A stretch of 64,000 bases of DNA, taken from contig NZ_JHVM01000003.1 of NCBI RefSeq assembly GCF_000620145.1, positions 310,001 to 374,000 on the forward strand, read 5' to 3'. The translations under genes and the position numbers were made by a program. Under the pieces are notes generated by a model, which had not been told where the DNA came from, searched no databases, and saw only the letters and a list, made by a program, of their open reading frames with translations. Shown here piece after piece: positions 8,376 through 16,538 of the stretch; the stretch's first letter is position 1, and every line of letters begins with the position of its first letter. The DNA is from Deefgea rivuli DSM 18356 (GTDB taxonomy: Bacteria > Pseudomonadota > Gammaproteobacteria > Burkholderiales > Chitinibacteraceae).

Positions 8376-9884
8376 ATGCGTTTTAAAATCTGTAGTTTGA
8401 TACTTCTGCTTGCGAGTGGTTTGATTTACGCCAGCACAAATGACTTACCCACTAGCTCGCCCGAAGCGCAAGGTATCGACTCGGCTCAGCTCAATACCTT
8501 ACTTAAAGACATCCAAGCGTCAGGCACGCCGATTGATAGCATTTTGATCATGCGTAATGGGTATATCGTGCTAGACAGCTATTTTTATCCTTACCAGCCC
8601 AATACCCTGCATGACTTACGTTCAGTCACCAAAAGCGTAACTTCAACCATGCTGGGAATTTCGATTCAGCAAGGCAAACTCAAAGGACTCGATCAGCCGA
8701 TGCGACCTTTTTTTGCCGAGCAACTCAAAGGTGATATTGACCCACGCAAAGGTGATATTGACCCACGCAAAGCGGCAATTACGCTGGGCAATTTGGTGGA
8801 TATGCATTCGGGGATAGCTTGGTATGAATGGCCTTACACATCCCAATCCAGTGCGTATCAAATGATGGAAAGCCGTGACTGGAATCAATTCGTCCTCAAA
8901 CAAAAAATGGATGATGAACCGGGCCGAACTTTTAATTACAACGGCGGCAATATGAATTTGCTGTCTGAAGTCATACAGCAGGCTTGGAGCAAGCCAATGC
9001 AAGACGTTGCGCAGCAACAACTTTTTAAACCCCTAGGTATTACGCAATTCACTTGGGGGAAAAGTCCCCAAGGCCAAACTGTTGGGGAGTCTGCTTTAAT
9101 GCTCAAACCGCACGACGTAGCACGACTCGGCCAATTCTGGTTGCAAGATGGCGTTTGGGAAGGACAGCGTTTATTACCCGCTGGCTGGACAGCAAACTTA
9201 ATTGCAGAAGCCAAGGCCGCACAAACCTATAGCTATCGTCGTGGGTTTTGGCTGAATTTAGGTAAGCAGTATTTTCAAGCGGCTGGTCGGCACGGGCAGT
9301 TTATTCGTGTCGACCCAGCGCAGCAGTTAGTTATCGTCACCACCGGCCGAATACCCGATCAAAATGTCGATGAAACACGGCTTAATCAGCTGCATCAACT
9401 GGCGAAAAATACGCAGCCATTGCCTGAAAATACAGCGGCACACTCTGAATTAGCCGCAACCGTACATACGTTGGGCTCGCCACCCCAAACAAGCAACACG
9501 CTTGAACTAGGCAAAGACTGGTACGGAAAAACCTGGCGCTTTACGGCAAAGCCCTGGGGCATTGAAGCCATCAATATCAAACCAGACCCACAAGATGCGG
9601 GTGCTTTGATCTGGGAGGTCGACTGGGCTAAAGGCAAAAACAGTTGGCCAGTCGGTATCGACGGCGCGTATCGCAGCAAGCCTGATCCAAGCGCCAACAA
9701 CCTAAAACTACAGGCAAGAGCGCGTTGGCTCAACTCAAATACCTTAGAGTTAAAAACGCTTTACAACGAAGCCTCGACCTACTGGAAATACACTTTTAAT
9801 TTCAGCGAAAATAGCGTTGATTTAAAATACACCGACGATGAATACAATAGCGGTCAAGCGACTGGCCTTTTAATCAAACCATAA
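8376..9884 (+). CDS. Secreted serine hydrolase, class C beta-lactamase fold (paralogue 2)
   Basis: Protein of 502 residues, the same architecture as the gene just upstream: signal peptide (about 1-20), DLPTSSPEAQGIDSAQL entry segment, nucleophile motif SVTK (Ser83-Lys86), FNYNGGN second motif, and a C-terminal extension of about 150 residues. The two clearly arose by tandem duplication but have diverged considerably. Near residues 119-132 a seven-residue unit (GDIDPRK) occurs twice in tandem, encoded by a perfect 21-bp DNA duplication, which suggests a recent slippage event. AGGGA lies upstream of the ATG. Periplasmic or secreted; substrate unknown. Confidence 0.88.
   Translation: MRFKICSLILLLASGLIYASTNDLPTSSPEAQGIDSAQLNTLLKDIQASGTPIDSILIMRNGYIVLDSYFYPYQPNTLHDLRSVTKSVTSTMLGISIQQGKLKGLDQPMRPFFAEQLKGDIDPRKGDIDPRKAAITLGNLVDMHSGIAWYEWPYTSQSSAYQMMESRDWNQFVLKQKMDDEPGRTFNYNGGNMNLLSEVIQQAWSKPMQDVAQQQLFKPLGITQFTWGKSPQGQTVGESALMLKPHDVARLGQFWLQDGVWEGQRLLPAGWTANLIAEAKAAQTYSYRRGFWLNLGKQYFQAAGRHGQFIRVDPAQQLVIVTTGRIPDQNVDETRLNQLHQLAKNTQPLPENTAAHSELAATVHTLGSPPQTSNTLELGKDWYGKTWRFTAKPWGIEAINIKPDPQDAGALIWEVDWAKGKNSWPVGIDGAYRSKPDPSANNLKLQARARWLNSNTLELKTLYNEASTYWKYTFNFSENSVDLKYTDDEYNSGQATGLLIKP
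8730..8771 (+). repeat. Perfect tandem 21-bp duplication inside the hydrolase gene
   Basis: Unit GGTGATATTGACCCACGCAA plus A occurs at 8730-8750 and 8751-8771 without mismatch. It preserves the reading frame and adds seven residues. The absence of silent differences suggests it is young. Confidence 0.95.
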
Positions 9885-9895
9885 GGATTTATTGA

Positions 9896-10234
9896 ATGCG
9901 CGAACTTTTCCTCAATTACGGCATGCCTTTTTTGGTCTTAGGTACTTTACTGGGCGGCTTGGTGTACATGGCGTGCTCTCATGCGCTTTACACCTATTTG
10001 AAAGAAAACTATAGCGATGCACTGCCGCCACGATTGGAGCTCTTTATGCACGATGCAGAGGCAATGGGTGGCTTTATGCATGGCATACGGTATGCAGCTA
10101 AGCACGGCGGTTGGAAACGCATAGAGAGCAATACATGGCGAAGATTATTTGCGTTCAACCATGCGCTAGGGCATTTCGTCACGTTCTGCTGTGTTGCACT
10201 TTGCGCTGCGTTTATCTTTTGGCCAGCCAAATAA
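9896..10234 (+). CDS. Small membrane protein of unknown function
   Basis: Protein of 112 residues with two predicted membrane segments, near the N-terminus (about 10-32, MPFLVLGTLLGGLVYMACSH) and the C-terminus (about 88-110, FVTFCCVALCAAFIFW). They flank a His/Arg-rich central loop. AAGGA lies 9 bp before the ATG, and the gene starts 11 bp after the hydrolase stop, so it is probably the last gene of that operon. I do not recognise a family. Confidence 0.7.
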   Translation: MRELFLNYGMPFLVLGTLLGGLVYMACSHALYTYLKENYSDALPPRLELFMHDAEAMGGFMHGIRYAAKHGGWKRIESNTWRRLFAFNHALGHFVTFCCVALCAAFIFWPAK

Positions 10235-10301
10235 ACACATATTCCGATTGCAGAACAGATTTGCCAATCTTGCATCTTCTTCAAAATAGGCCGACGTGAA
10301 G

Positions 10302-10396
10302 TTTTGTAGGAGCGCGCTTGCTCGCGAAGCCCCTGCTGACGGAATCATTCAACTCCGTATTTACATTGCTTTCGCAGGCAAGCCTGCTCTACAAAA
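10302..10396. repeat. REP-like inverted pair (BIME-type)
   Basis: Left unit 10302-10330 begins TTTTGTAGGAGCGCGCTTGC; the right unit 10368-10396 is a close reverse complement of it (ends GCCTGCTCTACAAAA). Each unit is itself a hairpin (for example GCAGGC/GCCTGC), and they are separated by 37 bp. The GTAGGAGC...GCTTGC...GCGAA layout resembles REP sequences described in Pseudomonas. No REP-associated transposase is in the window. It lies between the small membrane protein gene and the 3' end of thiD, where it may protect or terminate transcripts. Confidence 0.75.
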
Positions 10397-10463
10397 CCTC
10401 ATGCGTGTCTTTCTGAAGCAAAGACATCATCAGGACATCTAAAGCCACAGGCATTTTTCCTAT

Positions 10464-10481
10464 GTTCGTGCTTTTCGTGGA
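10464..10481 (+). repeat. TTCGTG-type dispersed repeat, copy 1
   Basis: GTTCGTGCTTTTCGTGGA. A near-identical string occurs at 11484-11500 and, in reverse orientation and slightly longer, at 41725-41753. All three are intergenic. Confidence 0.55.
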
Positions 10482-10515
10482 CTTCATATGGCTTCAAAAT
10501 AACTAGCGCAGAGTC

Positions 10516-11313
10516 TCACCACCACTGATGAAAATGATGCACGGGGCCAATGCCGTGACCGACTTCGAGGCGTTCGGCGTTTGCAATCGCCAACAAGAGC
10601 CACGCTTTGGCTTTGGCGACGGTTTCTGGCCAATCGGCGCATTGCGGCCGCAGCGCGGTCAGTGCCGCCGACAGCGTGCAGCCCGTGCCATGCGTATGGC
10701 GTGTGGCGATGCGAGCAGCGGGGAAGCAGACTTCGTCATTCGGTGTAATCAACCAATCAGGGCAAGATTCACCGCCTAAATGCCCGCCTTTCATCAACAC
10801 CGCCTGCGCACCTGCGGCGAGTAGCTCTCTACCTTGTTGCAGCATCTGCGCTTCCGTTTGCGCCTCTGCGCAGCCCAGCAAAGCCGCCGCTTCAGGTAAA
10901 TTGGGCGTGATAATGCTGGCTAGCGGCAATAATTGCTCACGCAGCGCATTCACCGCCGCCGGATCAAGCAGCGCGTGACCGCCTTTCGCAATCATCACGG
11001 TGTCGAGCACAATAATTGCAGGTTGGTAATGCGCCAAACGCTCTGCCACCACAGAAATCGTTGCGGCATTGCCCAGCATGCCCATTTTGACCGAATCGAC
11101 GCGAATATCGCTAAACACTGCATCGCATTGCGCAGCGATAAAGTCGGGCGACACCACTTGCACACCATGTACGCCCTGCGTATTTTGCGCCGTCAGCGCC
11201 GTAATCACGCTCATGCCGTACGTGCCCAGAGCAGAAAACGTCTTCAAATCCGCCTGAATCCCCGCGCCACCACCTGAATCAGAGCCTGCAATTGTCAATG
11301 TATGAATCGTCAT
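10516..11313 (-). CDS. thiD: Hydroxymethylpyrimidine / phosphomethylpyrimidine kinase
   Basis: ThiD phosphorylates HMP and HMP-P to HMP-PP for thiamin synthesis or salvage. At 265 residues the length is typical. Ribokinase-fold signatures are visible: TIAGSDSGGGAGIQADLKTF at the N-terminus (pyrimidine pocket), VLMKGGHLGG, and the C-terminal anion-hole/catalytic motif THGTGCTLSAAL. It is the last gene of the leftward thiM-thiE-thiD set but is separated from thiE by 204 bp containing a large palindrome and a TTCGTG-type repeat, so its expression may be partly uncoupled. Assignment is firm. Confidence 0.96.
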   Translation of the reverse strand: MTIHTLTIAGSDSGGGAGIQADLKTFSALGTYGMSVITALTAQNTQGVHGVQVVSPDFIAAQCDAVFSDIRVDSVKMGMLGNAATISVVAERLAHYQPAIIVLDTVMIAKGGHALLDPAAVNALREQLLPLASIITPNLPEAAALLGCAEAQTEAQMLQQGRELLAAGAQAVLMKGGHLGGESCPDWLITPNDEVCFPAARIATRHTHGTGCTLSAALTALRPQCADWPETVAKAKAWLLLAIANAERLEVGHGIGPVHHFHQWW

Positions 11314-11364
11314 TGCGATTTCCTATGAAACTAAATTTCCATGAACGGTATGAAATAAGAAAAA

Positions 11365-11421
11365 CGTAGGTCGGGTTTTAACCCGACAGCCTTACTATAT
11401 CGGGTTAAAACCCGACCTACG
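11365..11421. repeat. Palindromic intergenic repeat between thiE and thiD
   Basis: Left arm CGTAGGTCGGGTTTTAACCCGA and right arm TCGGGTTAAAACCCGACCTACG are near-perfect inverted copies around an AGCC...TA spacer. The GTAGGTCGGGTT core resembles a very widespread proteobacterial intergenic repeat type. RNA from either strand would fold into one long hairpin inside the thi transcript. Confidence 0.85.
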
Positions 11422-11483
11422 GACGCTCAATACTTAAGCCACGAATTCATTTTTTTGCATTGCTTCGGTTTTTTTTCGGCCTT

Positions 11484-11500
11484 GTTCGTGCCTTTCGTGA
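11484..11500 (+). repeat. TTCGTG-type dispersed repeat, copy 2
   Basis: GTTCGTGCCTTTCGTGA, related to copies at 10464 and 41725. It lies just downstream of the thiE stop codon in the thiE-thiD gap. Confidence 0.5.
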
Positions 11501-11517
11501 TCTGCATTTGTCTTTTT

Positions 11518-12177
11518 CTATCGTGCTTGCTGAATTTCAGCCAACAAAGCCTGCGTTGCTGCGGCGATGTCGGCTTTGCCGCAAATCGCCGAGACGACGG
11601 CGACGCCGTTCAGCCCTTGCGTCATCAAGCTTGCTGCTTTGCCCGCTTGAATCCCACCAATTGCCACCGCAGGTAATACGCGGCTTTGCATCATCGCGGC
11701 GACTTCATCTGCGGCAATAATAGGGGAAGCGTCTTTCTTTGTTCCTGTCGGGTATACTGGCCCAACGCCAACATAATCAATGACGCCAGAGCGATACATC
11801 GCCTCAGCCTCTTGAAACTGCGCCAAGCCATTAGTCGATAAGCCAACGATTTTATTCGGCCCCAGCAAACGGCGCACTTCATCCACAGGTAAATCTTGCT
11901 GCCCGACATGCACGCCATCGGCATCGACTGCCAATGCAATATCCACATGATCGTTAATAATCAGCGGTACATTGAATGGCGCGAGCACGGCTTTAAGCTC
12001 AATGGCGGTTTCCAGCCACTGGCGTTTTTTCCAGTTCGGCGCACGCAATTGCACGACGGTAACGCCGTTGGCTGCAGCCAGTTGCACCGTCGCGACCATG
12101 CCTTCGCTGCCGCCACATAAATCAGGATCGAGCACCAAATACAGACTTAAATCGATGGGGATGGGGGCGCGGCTCAT
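11518..12177 (-). CDS. thiE: Thiamin-phosphate synthase
   Basis: ThiE joins HMP-PP and thiazole phosphate to give thiamin phosphate. It has 219 residues and a TIM-barrel pattern: [12 protein letters not shown] at the N-terminus, [12 protein letters not shown] (family QLR segment), [24 protein letters not shown], and [14 protein letters not shown] with the phosphate-binding loop VAIGGI. The family's usual QLRxK reads QLRAP here, a mild departure near the active site. Its start overlaps the thiM stop (ATGA at 12174-12177), so they are coupled. Confidence 0.96.
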   Translation of the reverse strand: MSRAPIPIDLSLYLVLDPDLCGGSEGMVATVQLAAANGVTVVQLRAPNWKKRQWLETAIELKAVLAPFNVPLIINDHVDIALAVDADGVHVGQQDLPVDEVRRLLGPNKIVGLSTNGLAQFQEAEAMYRSGVIDYVGVGPVYPTGTKKDASPIIAADEVAAMMQSRVLPAVAIGGIQAGKAASLMTQGLNGVAVVSAICGKADIAAATQALLAEIQQAR

Positions 12178-13004
12178 ACGCTATAGCTCCGCAACTGTGC
12201 TGGATGAATCACATGCAGCGCGTCTAAAAATGGCGCAACAAACGTTCCCGGCCCATCCGAGCATTCAATCGCTCGCTCACCCGCAATCGCCATCACCGCA
12301 CATGCAGCGGCAACGGCATTCAGGCGATTCGGTGCATCAGCCAAAAACGCCGCGACCACTGCCGATAAGGCGCAACCCGTACCGACGACGCGCGTCATCA
12401 TCGCGTGCCCCCACGGAGCTGCCCATGTTTGCTCACCATCAGTGATGTAATCGGTTGCACCGGTCACCGCAACGATCGCGCCGGTTGCCAGCGCGAGCTG
12501 CTGCGCGGCGACGATCGCTGATTGCGAACTGATGGTACTGTCAACGCCTTTACCGCCGCTAGCAGCGTTGCGATTAAGCGCAGCCGCCAGTGCCAGGATT
12601 TCCGAACCATTGCCGCGAATCGCCGCCGGCTTGCTCGCCAACATGTTCACGGCGGCATCGGTGCGATATTGCAACACGCCAACGGCCACCGGATCGAGTA
12701 CCCACGGTGTGCCAGCAGCATTCGCCGCAGCAATCGCCAACCCCATAGCCGCTAAGCGCTCAGAATACAAAGTACCGACATTAATCAGCAAGGCATCGGC
12801 AATCGCCGCAAATTGTGCCACTTCTTCACGCGCAACGACCATCGCAGGCGATGCGCCAATCGCCAGCAGGGTATTGGCTGTGAAGCATTGCACTACTTCG
12901 TTAGTGAGCACATGCACTAGAGGGGTATTTAAACGCAGTCGCTCGAGTTCATCGGCGATGATAGAAAATGGTAATTCGGGAATCAGCGCGGTGGCTTGGG
13001 TCAT
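12174..13004 (-). CDS. thiM: Hydroxyethylthiazole kinase
   Basis: ThiM phosphorylates hydroxyethylthiazole in the salvage branch. It has 276 residues of ribokinase-like fold with the recognisable segments [42 protein letters not shown] and the catalytic [13 protein letters not shown]. First gene after the TPP riboswitch; AGGA precedes the ATG by about 9 bp. thiM with thiE and thiD, without thiC, thiG or thiS nearby, marks a salvage operon. De novo genes may be elsewhere. Confidence 0.96.
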   Translation of the reverse strand: MTQATALIPELPFSIIADELERLRLNTPLVHVLTNEVVQCFTANTLLAIGASPAMVVAREEVAQFAAIADALLINVGTLYSERLAAMGLAIAAANAAGTPWVLDPVAVGVLQYRTDAAVNMLASKPAAIRGNGSEILALAAALNRNAASGGKGVDSTISSQSAIVAAQQLALATGAIVAVTGATDYITDGEQTWAAPWGHAMMTRVVGTGCALSAVVAAFLADAPNRLNAVAAACAVMAIAGERAIECSDGPGTFVAPFLDALHVIHPAQLRSYSV

Positions 13005-13047
13005 GGCGGTTTTCCTGTTACAGCGTGGAAAGTCGCCATCGAAGCAG

Positions 13048-13127
13048 ACTTCCCTACGCCAGCATGATCTGGATCAGGTGTTACGGGTTTTTCTCAGCTG
13101 CAAATATAAAAAAGCAGCACCCCGAGT
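13048..13127 (-). promoter_or_regulatory. TPP riboswitch (THI element)
   Basis: On the minus strand the sequence starts CTCGGGGTGC and contains GCTGAGA, then ACCCGTAACACCTGATCCAG and ATCATGCTGGCGTAGGGAAG. These are the conserved blocks of the thiamin pyrophosphate aptamer in the right order and spacing. About 45 bp separate it from the thiM start, and no T-rich terminator is evident there, so control of translation start is more likely than attenuation. It should switch off the thiM-thiE-thiD operon when TPP is abundant. Confidence 0.96.
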
Positions 13128-13187
13128 CGATTGCTATTTTAGCGCGCATTAAGCGCACTGACTTGCACTTAGATCAATATCGAGCAA

Positions 13188-14330
13188 TTACTCCGTCAAC
13201 AGCGCAGCCAATTGCGCAATCCCCGCCTCAATTTGCTCTGGTTTGGCATGACTAAAGTTCAAGCGTAAATAACCATCATCACGCCCCGAGGCCATAAATG
13301 CCACGCCGGGCATAATGGCCAGATTTTGCGCTAAAGCCCGCCGCATCAAGGCCAAAGTGTCAGACACACAGTGCAACTTCACCCAGAAGAACAGCCCGCC
13401 AGCGGGCAGCGACCAAGTGGCGTGATTGGATAAATGCTGCTGCAACGCCGCCGCCATCGCATCGCGGCGTTCGCGATAAATCGGCAATGATTTGGCCAAA
13501 TGCGGCTCCAGCTGGCCAGTCGCCAAAATCTGGCTGACGATCAACTGGCTTAAACGATTCGAATGCAAATCCGCTGCCTGTTTTAAACGAATCAAATGCG
13601 GCATTAAATCGGGATGCGCGATCAAAAAGCCCAAACGTAGACCTGGAGCGAGCGTTTTACTGAACGAGCCTTGGTAAATCCATGGCGCAGATTGGATAAA
13701 ACTCACCAAAGGTGCGGGTGCAGGGGTATCGTACGCCAGCTCTCGATAGGGATCGTCTTCAAACAAACACACCCCATGGGTATCTGCCAGCGCCGCGACG
13801 GCTTTACGCTCAGCTTCGGAATAACAATACGCCGATGGATTTTGGAAGGTCGGTGTCAAATACGCCATTTGTACGCTCGGCAAAATCGCCGCCAGCGCGT
13901 CAATATCAACGCCTTGATGCAGCGGCACAGTACGTAAATCGGCGCCAAACAATTTAAACGATTGCAGCGCGGCCAAATAAGCCGGTTCTTCAACCAACAC
14001 CGGCGTGCCCTCTTCGATCATCAATTTACTGACCAGATCAATACCTTGCTGCGAGCCATTTAAAATCAACACTTGATCGGCACGGCATTCAAAACCAATT
14101 TTTGCCATCCGCTCAGCAACGTGCTCACGCAGGCCGCGCTCGCCTTCAGTTGGGCCGTATTGCATTGCATTGGCAAGCAACTCAGGCGGCAAAGCGGCCA
14201 AATCGACATTGAGCAAAGCCTCAGAGGCCGGTAAACCACCGGCAAAGGAAATCACGCCGGGGCGCTGCGCCACCGCCAAAATATCGCGCACCAAGGAAGA
14301 AGTTAAACGTTCAATTCTTTGCGCCAACAT
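13188..14330 (-). CDS. PLP-dependent class I/II aminotransferase
   Basis: Fold-type I aminotransferase of 380 residues. The PLP lysine lies in GSFSKTLAPGLRLGFL, with further family segments ISFAGGLPASE, LNGSQQGIDLVSKLMIEEG, LTPTFQNPSAYCYSEAERKAV and FEDDPYRELAYD. This is the standalone branch related to LysN (2-aminoadipate), valine-pyruvate and MocR-type aminotransferase domains. The exact amino donor cannot be told. It is divergent from a MarR-type regulator gene with a 74-bp shared control region containing repeated operator-like sequences, so it is probably a target of that regulator. Confidence 0.92.
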   Translation of the reverse strand: MLAQRIERLTSSLVRDILAVAQRPGVISFAGGLPASEALLNVDLAALPPELLANAMQYGPTEGERGLREHVAERMAKIGFECRADQVLILNGSQQGIDLVSKLMIEEGTPVLVEEPAYLAALQSFKLFGADLRTVPLHQGVDIDALAAILPSVQMAYLTPTFQNPSAYCYSEAERKAVAALADTHGVCLFEDDPYRELAYDTPAPAPLVSFIQSAPWIYQGSFSKTLAPGLRLGFLIAHPDLMPHLIRLKQAADLHSNRLSQLIVSQILATGQLEPHLAKSLPIYRERRDAMAAALQQHLSNHATWSLPAGGLFFWVKLHCVSDTLALMRRALAQNLAIMPGVAFMASGRDDGYLRLNFSHAKPEQIEAGIAQLAALLTE

Positions 14331-14355
14331 GAGAGACTCCGAATGGATTAAAATA

Positions 14356-14414
14356 GGTCACAATGATTGACCTAATCATGCCCACCACGGAAAACTAAGT
14401 CAAGATGATTGACC
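14356..14414. promoter_or_regulatory. Repeated operator-like sites between aminotransferase and MarR genes
   Basis: GGTCACAATGATTGACC at 14356-14372 is an inverted repeat (GGTCA/TGACC), and a near copy GTCAAGATGATTGACC lies at 14399-14414. The second copy covers the ATG of the MarR gene (14405). Paired sites, one near each gene's start, are what an autorepressing MarR protein that also controls its divergent neighbour would need. Function is inferred from layout only. Confidence 0.6.
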
Positions 14415-14839
14415 AAAAAATCGAAGCCGATATTGAACTCTTGTTTTATGCCTACCGCGCCTTTACCGCGCAAGCCGACGCGCTACTGGCCGAACGACAA
14501 TGGGGACGCGTCCATCATCGAGTACTGTATTTTGTTGCCAGAAATCCCGGCATTGCCGTGAATCAATTGCTGACTAAATTAGGAGTCAGCAAGCAGGCTT
14601 TGCACGGCCCGATGAAGGCGCTGCAAGCGGCTAAATTACTTGAAACGCGTAGCGATCAAAGCGACAAGCGTATTAAGAGTTTGTATTTAACACCGCAAGG
14701 GGTGGCGCTAGAAAGTGAACTAACCAGTCCACAGCGTGAACTATTGCAAACGATTGAAAGCGAACTTGGCAGTGATGTCACCCTCGCTTGGCGGCAAATG
14801 ATGCTGGCACTAAGCAATAAGATGATCACCAAAACCTAA
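14405..14839 (+). CDS. MarR-family transcriptional regulator
   Basis: Winged-helix dimeric regulator of 144 residues. The core HTH is NPGIAVNQLLTKLGVSKQALHGPMKALQAAKLLETRSDQSDKRIKSLYLTPQG (about 44-100), including the typical wing with the Asp-Lys-Arg tip. Helices on either side would form the dimer interface. It is transcribed away from the aminotransferase gene, and its start codon lies within one of two repeated operator-like sites. The ligand is unknown. No clear Shine-Dalgarno is present, which fits a weakly expressed regulator. Confidence 0.92.
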   Translation: MIDQKIEADIELLFYAYRAFTAQADALLAERQWGRVHHRVLYFVARNPGIAVNQLLTKLGVSKQALHGPMKALQAAKLLETRSDQSDKRIKSLYLTPQGVALESELTSPQRELLQTIESELGSDVTLAWRQMMLALSNKMITKT

Positions 14840-14962
14840 ATTTTCGAGGTGTGCGGAATGCGTATCAGCAGCGCCCAAACCTCACTTTTGTTGATTAGGC
14901 TCACAATAATGCATAGCGCTAGCCGCTAAGATGGTTCTAATCGTCTTTAGGGAGCTTTTGCC

Positions 14963-15922
14963 ATGCCCAATTTCACACCCAGTCTAGCGACTACTTTTTT
15001 AGATTTACCACTGAGCAATCCGCTGATGAATGCCTCCGGCGTTTGGTGCAGTGTGGCCTCACAACTAGAGGCACTGCAAGAATGCGAATCAGGAGCAATG
15101 GTCACTAAAAGCTGCACGCTCGAGCCGCGTGATGGCAATCCAGAGCCGCGCTATCGCGTGCTCGACGGCGACAAACCTTGGGGTAGCATCAATTCGATGG
15201 GACTACCCAACGAAGGCTTTGCCTATTATTTGCGCTACGCGGAACGACACAACTACGAAACCAAGCCGCTATTTATCTCGATGTCTGGCCTAACGCTGGA
15301 TGACAATCTAGCGATGATAGCCAGCCTAAAAGATGCAGTCACACCGGCCATCCTCGAAATCAATCTGTCTTGCCCCAATGTGCCGGGCAAAGCGCAATTG
15401 GGTTATGACTTTGATGCGATGGATACGCTTTTGGCCGAAGTCACTTCGGGCTATGGCCAGCGCCAGTTGGGGGTGAAATTACCGCCCTACTTTGATATTG
15501 CGCATTTTGATGAAGCCGCTGCGATTTTGAATCGCTACCCCAGCGTCGCCTTTGTGACTTGTATTAATTCAATCGGCAATGCACTGGTCATCGATATTCA
15601 GACCGAATCAGTGATTATCAAACCCAAAGACGGCTTTGGCGGACTTGGCGGAGATTATGTCCTGCCGACCGCACTCGCCAATGTGAATGCGTTTTATCGC
15701 CGCTGCCCAGACAAAGCCGTTATTGGCTGTGGTGGTGTTAAATCCGGCGCGGAGGCCTTTTTGCATATTTTGGCGGGAGCGAGCTTGGTGCAAATGGGAA
15801 CGGCTTTATATGAAGAAGGACCAAGTATTTTTGCGCGAGTCAAATCAGAGCTACTCGACATCATGACGCAAAAAGGCTACACGCATCTGGCCGAGTTTCA
15901 TGGCAAGCTAAAAACACTGTAA
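14963..15922 (+). CDS. pyrD: Dihydroorotate dehydrogenase, class 1A type
   Basis: FMN-dependent oxidase of dihydroorotate to orotate in pyrimidine synthesis, 319 residues. Class 1A features are strong: NPLMNASGVWC at the N-terminus, TKSCTLEPRDGNPEPRY, INSMGLPNEGFAYYL and the catalytic loop EINLSCPNVPGKAQLGYDF, with Cys137 as base, as in the Lactococcus PyrDA enzyme (Cys130). It lacks the N-terminal membrane helix of class 2. Class 1A enzymes are soluble and use fumarate; most proteobacteria use class 2. This may be an additional or replacement enzyme. GGGAG lies upstream of the ATG and a terminator follows. Confidence 0.92.
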   Translation: MPNFTPSLATTFLDLPLSNPLMNASGVWCSVASQLEALQECESGAMVTKSCTLEPRDGNPEPRYRVLDGDKPWGSINSMGLPNEGFAYYLRYAERHNYETKPLFISMSGLTLDDNLAMIASLKDAVTPAILEINLSCPNVPGKAQLGYDFDAMDTLLAEVTSGYGQRQLGVKLPPYFDIAHFDEAAAILNRYPSVAFVTCINSIGNALVIDIQTESVIIKPKDGFGGLGGDYVLPTALANVNAFYRRCPDKAVIGCGGVKSGAEAFLHILAGASLVQMGTALYEEGPSIFARVKSELLDIMTQKGYTHLAEFHGKLKTL

Positions 15923-15951
15923 ATCGTCACATTAGACTCTGTTGACGTAAA

Positions 15952-15973
15952 AAGAGCGGGCTAGCCCGCTCTT
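15952..15973. terminator. Bidirectional terminator between pyrD and phasin gene
   Basis: Perfect 9-bp stem AAGAGCGGG/CCCGCTCTT with a CTAG centre, lying between two convergent stop codons. T-runs are short, so efficiency is uncertain. Confidence 0.75.
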
Positions 15974-15976
15974 CGC

Positions 15977-16444
15977 TTATTTTTCAGACTCTTTTTTAAG
16001 CCGCTCGGCATTTTCAGCCGTTCGTTTATGGACTGGATGCAGCACTGCATGCGCCATATTTGCCGCAGCCTCGGCCAAATGATCTGGACTTAAAACGCTA
16101 TATTGGTAGGCCTGTTGCGCTGCGGCCTGCTCTTGCGGCGAACCGACTGAAGCGGCCACCATACCCATCGCCGCCTGAGTTTGCTGCAAAGCCGAGTTCC
16201 ACATCGCTTGCTGCATTTGCCCTAAGTGCTGCCAAGCCGCCAGACTGGATTCGCCCACCGCCTCCAGCTTCTCTAAACCCATTTGGCTCATCTCCTGCTG
16301 ATCAGCTTCAGAAGGGTTCACACCTGCTTGCGCCATACGCTGTGTGCGCTGCGAAAAAACAAAAGCCGAATCCAGCCACATTTCTTGGGTTTTTTGCGCT
16401 AATTCATTCCACGCCATAAATGGATCTTGAGTCGGTTTAGTCAT
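15977..16444 (-). CDS. Phasin-family protein
   Basis: Helical protein of 155 residues rich in Ala, Gln and Met, with no membrane segment. The layout (MAWNELAQKTQEMWLDSAFVF..., GESSLAAWQHLGQMQQAMWNSALQQ, ending in a short charged tail) fits proteobacterial phasins that coat polyhydroxyalkanoate granules or interact with their surface. No PHA synthase is in the window. The call rests on composition and pattern, so moderate confidence. Confidence 0.65.
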   Translation of the reverse strand: MTKPTQDPFMAWNELAQKTQEMWLDSAFVFSQRTQRMAQAGVNPSEADQQEMSQMGLEKLEAVGESSLAAWQHLGQMQQAMWNSALQQTQAAMGMVAASVGSPQEQAAAQQAYQYSVLSPDHLAEAAANMAHAVLHPVHKRTAENAERLKKESEK

Positions 16445-16538
16445 ATCAACTTTTTAGTTTGTCGTTATAAAACAAAAATAGTCCGTGAAACACATGCCCC
16501 GCAGGAAACACCTTTGGAGTACAAAACAAACACCGCAC

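Noticed and set aside
8730-8771. CRISPR or minisatellite
   Set aside because: Only two in-frame coding units with no spacer.
6801-9884. Antibiotic-resistance beta-lactamase calls
   Set aside because: The SxxK motif and fold are shared with many esterases and peptidases; class C-specific motifs such as KTG are not evident.
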